Shown here one piece after another: positions 59,701-64,000 of a DNA stretch of 64,000 nucleotides (position 1 is its first letter; each line of letters starts with the position of its first letter). Under the pieces are notes generated by a model. It was not told where the DNA came from. It searched no databases and worked only from the letters and a program-made list of their open reading frames with translations. The stretch covers positions 48,277-112,276 of the forward strand of contig SNVD02011508.1 in assembly GCA_013180625.2 (NCBI GenBank). The letters are read 5' to 3'. Position numbers and translations under genes: made by a program. Source of the stretch: Boswellia sacra. Taxonomy: Eukaryota > Streptophyta > Magnoliopsida > Sapindales > Burseraceae.

Positions 59701-59711
59701 TTCTTGTAGTG

Positions 59712-60936
59712 CTAATTAGATTGTGGAGAAAATCTGTGGGAAAAATGATGAGGAACTGAGAAAGAGATTTCGCAAAATCTATTAGTTGTCTGTTTAGCCA
59801 GCCTGTAGGAAAGAAAGGAATTAGCAAAATTAATGAAATGCACATGCTCGATGAAATGTTTCATTGAAATGTTGTCTGTTAATTATCACAGACTTGCAGG
59901 TATTGGCTATATGAGAAAGGTTCTATTAATAAACTGGATACATATCTATTAATATTTATATTCAAAATTAGAGGTTTCAGGCATCGTAGTTAAGGAAGAA
60001 GCAACAAACTCTAGCTAATTTGGTTATTGTTTTCCATGCGGCTACACGATTAGAAGGAAAGTTGCTTGTGAATTGTCTAAAATCTGACTAATTTGGTTAT
60101 ATATTTGACTATATATATTTCTGAAACTTTACTATATAAATATAATAAATGAAATAATTTTGATTGCGACATCCTCCTCTCATTTCATCTTTAAATGAAT
60201 TTTCATGTTTGAACAGATTGCACATCAACTTGAGGTAGTGAATAACATAAAGGAGCCTCTCAACTTGTTCTTTAACAAGGTTAAGTTTAGCCTTCTTTTC
60301 ACTTATATTCAAGATCTAAATCAATGACTCTAAATCCCAACTCTTTTACCTAATAAAAAATTCATTTAAACAAAAAATGAAAAATGAAATGCCATTAGCT
60401 TGCCTCTAGACTAATTGATAAGTCTTCCTAGCAGAACTTTTTCTTATTTTTCACTGTTAGACTTTAGCTCTACTTTCTATGTCAACATTGGCAGGTTTTC
60501 AAATTCTAAATTCAATAAAATATTCTTTGTTTGATTGTCAGGGTTGGGAGAAGATTGTGGGTTGTTTTAGTCGTGGACAAGGATTGATGCCAGCAAATTT
60601 TAAAGTTCGAATGTGCCTCCTGATGGAAGCAGTGGAGCCTTTGAAGAAGTTCTAGATCCTGATCTTGGTCAATCAACCATTGGTCGTGTTGCCCTAGTTG
60701 ATATTGTATACAGAAGAATGGAGATGATTCTGTTATTCTGGAGGACTTCTTACAATATACAACCTAAAGATGGTGCAAATGAAGTTACTTTGGAGAACTA
60801 AAATGTTTAGTTTCGGTACTGATATATAGTTCAACTGTTGTGATTTCTATGCAAGTTTTTTTCCCCTCCCCCCTCACTTCTTCCTTAGTTATTATGTCTA
60901 TTCTGTTTGGATGCTTAATTGTTCTTTGAATATTAT
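59712..60936. other. Intergenic DNA with one exon-like stretch
   Basis: AT-rich except for 60542-60801. It lies between the CACTA element and the second Athila-like copy. Confidence 0.5.
60542..60801 (+). pseudogene. Exon-like piece of an unrecognised gene
   Basis: After an acceptor-like GATTGTCAG the sequence reads GLGEDCGLF, a stop, SWTRIDASKF, a stop, SSNVPPDGSSGAFEEVLDPD, then VALVDIVYRRMEMILLFWRT and ends EVTLEN with TAA. Composition is protein-like and the last 62 codons are open. I do not recognise the family. The stops suggest it is dead or a captured piece. Confidence 0.4.
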
Positions 60937-62367
60937 TGATAAGTGTCTATTTATATATCATTTTCATATCAATTCGTCCATGTTTCTTTGATATATTCCT
61001 TGGTATTTTTATGTTTTTGTGTGGTTTTTGATGTTTGTAGGAGTTTTGGAGGAACTTACACAAAATTGGAGTAAAACCCTTCATTTTCACCTCTGCTAGT
61101 CAACCAATTTCTTGGAGTTGATTGTATCGATATACAATTAACCGGATAACATGCTATATATACCATTGAAAAGCTCTCGAAGTCTATTTTCTGGAGAAAT
61201 TTACGGTTCACGAATTTATGTAGTGTACCGAAAGTTGTGATAAAAATGGTATGAGAAGTATATATTTGTAATTCCATATATCACTGTAGCATGTTATTAA
61301 ATACGGGGCACTGTAGCAATTACTGTAGCAGAGTATTTAAACACATTTTAGGGTTTTATTTTCATAACTTGAAGAGGGGAAAATGTGGGAGGAGGCTGCA
61401 TTTCTGGAATTCTCTCATCCCTTGGAGTTCTTGAAGGAGAAAGAAGATTTTGAAAGAGGAGGAACTACAATTCCAAGAAGATTCATCTACAAAGAAGGTT
61501 TTCAAAGAATTTGCTAAGTTCTTTCTTTCCTTTTCAATTCTGGAATTTCTCTGTATTGTATTTGTTATTCTGATTGAATATGTGTAACTAAATCTGAATT
61601 GGTTGAGGGTGATTTCAAAGCCCTTGATATGGATTTTGTGAGTTGATTGTGTAAGAAATTGTTATCCAATTCTCTAATTGAAGTTGCTTGTATTTTCCCA
61701 TATCTAATGCTTATGATTGCTTACTGATTGTATTTGGAATGGCCAACTGAATATAATCTGTTGTTGTCTATTGCTAGATTAGAAATCTTGATCCGTAATT
61801 GTCATGAATTTCCAATCATTAGTAGCAAAATTGTGATCAGAGATTGCAATTGGAAAATACAACCTAGGTTAAATAATCCGAACTTGTGTGATTATTGCTT
61901 AGATCAACCTATCTTTCTCATCGTAATGCTTCTATTGAATTAAACTTAGAGAGCTTGTTCTAGGTTGTTTAATGGATAGAGATTAAATAAAGAGCTTGTT
62001 TTATTTAACAACAAAGTAAGGAAAGATTGGGATAACAGAGCTTGTTGTTATCTACGGTTGATAACTTCAATGCTGTAATTTGATTACAATTCTATGTTAA
62101 TTCACAAATTCATATCTTGTGGCAGAGAAAGAACCCTTAACCAAGTGTCTCTCATTGAATTTTCAATTTATTTAATATTGTGTTGTGTTATTCTTTATTT
62201 GCCTTCGTATTCAGTTTAATTAATCATTCAACAAAACCCCCCATATTTAGTTTATTGTTTGCTGAAAAATAACGAATTTAATTAGAATCAATCCTCGTGG
62301 GAACGATATCTCACTCATCACTTTATTACTTGTGCGACTAGTATACTTGCTAGTTTCGAACGCATCA
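60937..62367 (+). repeat. 5' LTR of the second Athila-like element
   Basis: 1431 bp, TG...CA, aligns with the LTRs at 20017 and 28488 with many more differences than those two show between them. Confidence 0.9.
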
Positions 62368-62373
62368 AGTTTT

Positions 62374-62390
62374 TGGCGCCGTTGCCGGGG
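62374..62390 (+). other. Primer-binding site (tRNA-Asp)
   Basis: TGGCGCCGTTGCCGGGG, identical to the site at 21435 and at the same distance from the LTR. Confidence 0.9.
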
Positions 62391-62472
62391 ATTATTTTCT
62401 AATCAATTTGTTATTCTGTTTTTACTACTGATTCTTGATTGTTATTTCCTGATTGTTTGTGTTTAGGCTTTT

Positions 62473-64000
62473 CTGTCCGAGGGAGAAGCGGATCAGCGAC
62501 TTAAGAGAATTAAGGAGTTTCTCCAATCCTCGAATTTAAGGCTAAATCGGTCAATTTCAACTCCACCTCCAGAATTTGACCTTGCACGACACACTTCCCT
62601 CCCATCTTCTTGCAGTTCAATCAAATCTAAATCGGAAGCAATGGCGATGGAAAACGATCAGACTCTTAAGGAGTTAGCGGCTCCAATTATTGATCAACAA
62701 CCGCAATGCATAAGCACCAATTTTGAGATAGATTTTGAACTTAAATCTGGACTGATTCATCTCTTACCTACATTTCATAGTTTTTGCAGGAGAGGATCCG
62801 AACAAACACCTCAAAGAATTTCATGTGGTATGCTCAAGTATGAAGCCAACCGGCGTTTCTGAAGAGCAAATTAAATTGAGAGCCTTCCCCATTCTCAGTA
62901 GCAGATTCGGCAAAAGATTGGCTATACTATCTACCACCAGGTACCATTACCACTTGGAATGAGATGAGTAAACTCTTTTTGGAGAAATACTTTCCAGCCT
63001 CGAAAGTTACAAATATTAGAAAAGATACTAGTGGCATTCGACAACACAATGGAGAATCACTTCATGAATATTGGGAGAGATTTAAAGGTTATGTGCTAGC
63101 TGTCCAAACCACCAAATTAGTGATGGACTCCTAATTCAATATTTCTATGAGGGTCTCTTACCAATGGAAAGGAGTATCATTGATGCTGCTAGTGGTGGAG
63201 CACTAGTTAATAAAACACCGAACGTGGCAAGACGTTTGATTAGTGACATGGCAGCGAACTTCCAACAATTCAGCAGTCAATTTGAGCCACAACTACCAAA
63301 AAGAGTAAATGAGGTAAGTACTTCAAACATTGAACAACAACTTTGTGAACTTACCTCTTTTGTAAAAAAAATGGCTGTAGGACATATGCAGCAATCTTAT
63401 GCATGTGGATTATGTTCTGCCATGGACCATCAACCGACATGTGTCCAACTTTGCAAGAAGGAGATACAGAACAAGCCAATGTCATGGGTGGATTTCCAGG
63501 ACAACCAAGGCAAAGGTATGACCCTTTCTCCAATACTTACAATGCTAGATGGAGAGATCACCCTAATTTAAGATATGCAAATCGTCAACCAATTGTCCCA
63601 AATGCCATACCAAATCGACCACCAGGTTTCAATCAACCAAGGGTGCAGCAACCATTTCAAGCACACCACCACCAACACCACAACCAGCACCGCAACCAGC
63701 TCCACAAAATTCAGGTACGTCTCTCGAGGATATTGTTAAAGCACTTGCCACTAACACAATGCAATTTCAGTAGGAAACTAGGGCAAGTATCCAAAACCTG
63801 GAAAGTCAAATAGGACAATTGGCCACTAAAATGAGCAAATTTGAGAGTCAAAGCTTAGAAAAATTACCATCTCAGCCAGTGATCAATCCAAGAGAGAATG
63901 CTAGTGCTGTAACTTTGAGAAGTGGAAAGCAATTAGAGATTCCACCAAAGAAATCACAAATTGATGAAGGGGATGATACCACCTCTACCATGAACAAAAC
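62473..64000 (+). pseudogene. gag of the second Athila-like element
   Basis: The frame is open from 62473, where CTG stands in place of the ATG start seen in the other copy, through SEGEADQRLKRIKEFL and DLARHTSLPSSCSS into MAMENDQTLKELAAP. One inserted base near 62785 (FHSF then CRRGSE) breaks the capsid; further shifts lie near 62890 and 63090. The frame 63164-63571 reads MERSIIDAASGGALVNKTP and FEPQLPKRVNEVS, with the zinc knuckle CGLCSA-onward broken by a lost base. The Pro/Gln/His-rich tail follows to the window end. It is not functional. Confidence 0.85.

Larger units (their letters stand above)
55537..59711. mobile_element. Non-autonomous CACTA element carrying gene fragments
   Basis: Left end CACTACTAGAAATATAG; right end, inverted, CACTACAAGAAAAAATGC. 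The 3-bp flank CTA is on both sides (55534-55536 and 59712-59714), the CACTA target-site size. Subterminal repeats (ACTGCGGTAAAA, TTTACCGCGGGC) crowd both ends, most densely 59460-59700. No transposase (TNPA/TNPD-like) frame is seen. The interior holds fragments of at least three plant genes: an organelle-type unknown protein, HIPP and HISN4. Length 4175 bp. Confidence 0.9.
60937..64000 (+). mobile_element. Second Athila-like element, 5' part, runs off the window
   Basis: Same family as 20017-29895: matching LTR, tRNA-Asp primer site and gag. Left flank is ATTAT; the right end lies outside. It keeps the gag start region in frame where the other copy is shifted, but has its own breaks further on. 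Confidence 0.9.

Noticed and set aside
54606..59711. A single larger CACTA element using the 54606 end and the 59711 end
   Set aside because: The 3-bp flanks differ (GCA against CTA), while 55537 and 59711 share CTA. Subterminal repeats also differ in type.
1..64000. tRNA, rRNA or microRNA genes
   Set aside because: I saw no cloverleaf with matching conserved arms and no rRNA motifs. The tRNA-like matches are retrotransposon primer sites.

Overview
The window is AT-rich, repeat-dominated nuclear DNA from a flowering plant, most likely a eudicot. I see no bacterial gene layout, no operons and no CRISPR arrays. The evidence for a plant is direct: Ty3 and Copia LTR retrotransposons with plant-type tRNA primer sites, CACTA and hAT DNA transposons, a FAR1/MULE-type protein, and decayed pieces of plant nuclear genes (LONELY GUY, HIPP, HISN4). 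I could not confirm any intact single-copy host gene. The window is mainly a record of transposons inserted next to and inside one another.

Layout. (1) 1-2484: AT-rich intergenic DNA. (2) 2485-15709: a decayed minus-strand Ty3 element of the Tat/Ogre type (gag, protease, RT, two RNase H domains, integrase) that carries an extra gene on the opposite strand with a plant mobile domain (PMD) signature. (3) 15710-16672: intergenic DNA with a foldback repeat. (4) 16673-35137: a decayed Copia element of the SIRE type. Its integrase gene is split at 20016/29896 by (5) a nested Athila-like Ty3 element, 20017-29895, flanked by a perfect CCTAT target duplication. The nested element has lost most of pol. 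In its place it holds a 162-codon basic Cys-rich ORF and an intronless LONELY GUY-like pseudogene. (6) 35798-37650: an inverted solo LTR of the same Copia family, itself hit by a 972-bp hAT element with an 8-bp target duplication. (7) 38185-39850: a 5'-truncated second Copia element. (8) 39851-48195: mostly featureless intergenic DNA, with a striking poly-G tract near 47.2 kb. (9) 48794-51006: a FAR1-domain/MULE-transposase/SWIM gene on the minus strand, with a frameshift near its 3' end. (10) 54606-55536: one end of a CACTA element. (11) 55537-59711: a complete non-autonomous CACTA element carrying pieces of at least three unrelated plant genes, with introns kept. (12) 60937-64000: the start of a second copy of the Athila-like family, running off the window.

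Two points matter most. First, bases 24682-24719 are exactly two head-to-head Tn5 mosaic ends, which is the junction adapter of transposase mate-pair libraries. This is a laboratory sequence left in the assembly, so the join between the left and right halves of the nested element is not proven. Second, the two capture events show two different routes. The LOG copy is intronless and sits in an LTR retrotransposon, which points to capture through RNA. The CACTA gene pieces keep their splice sites and introns, which points to capture through DNA.
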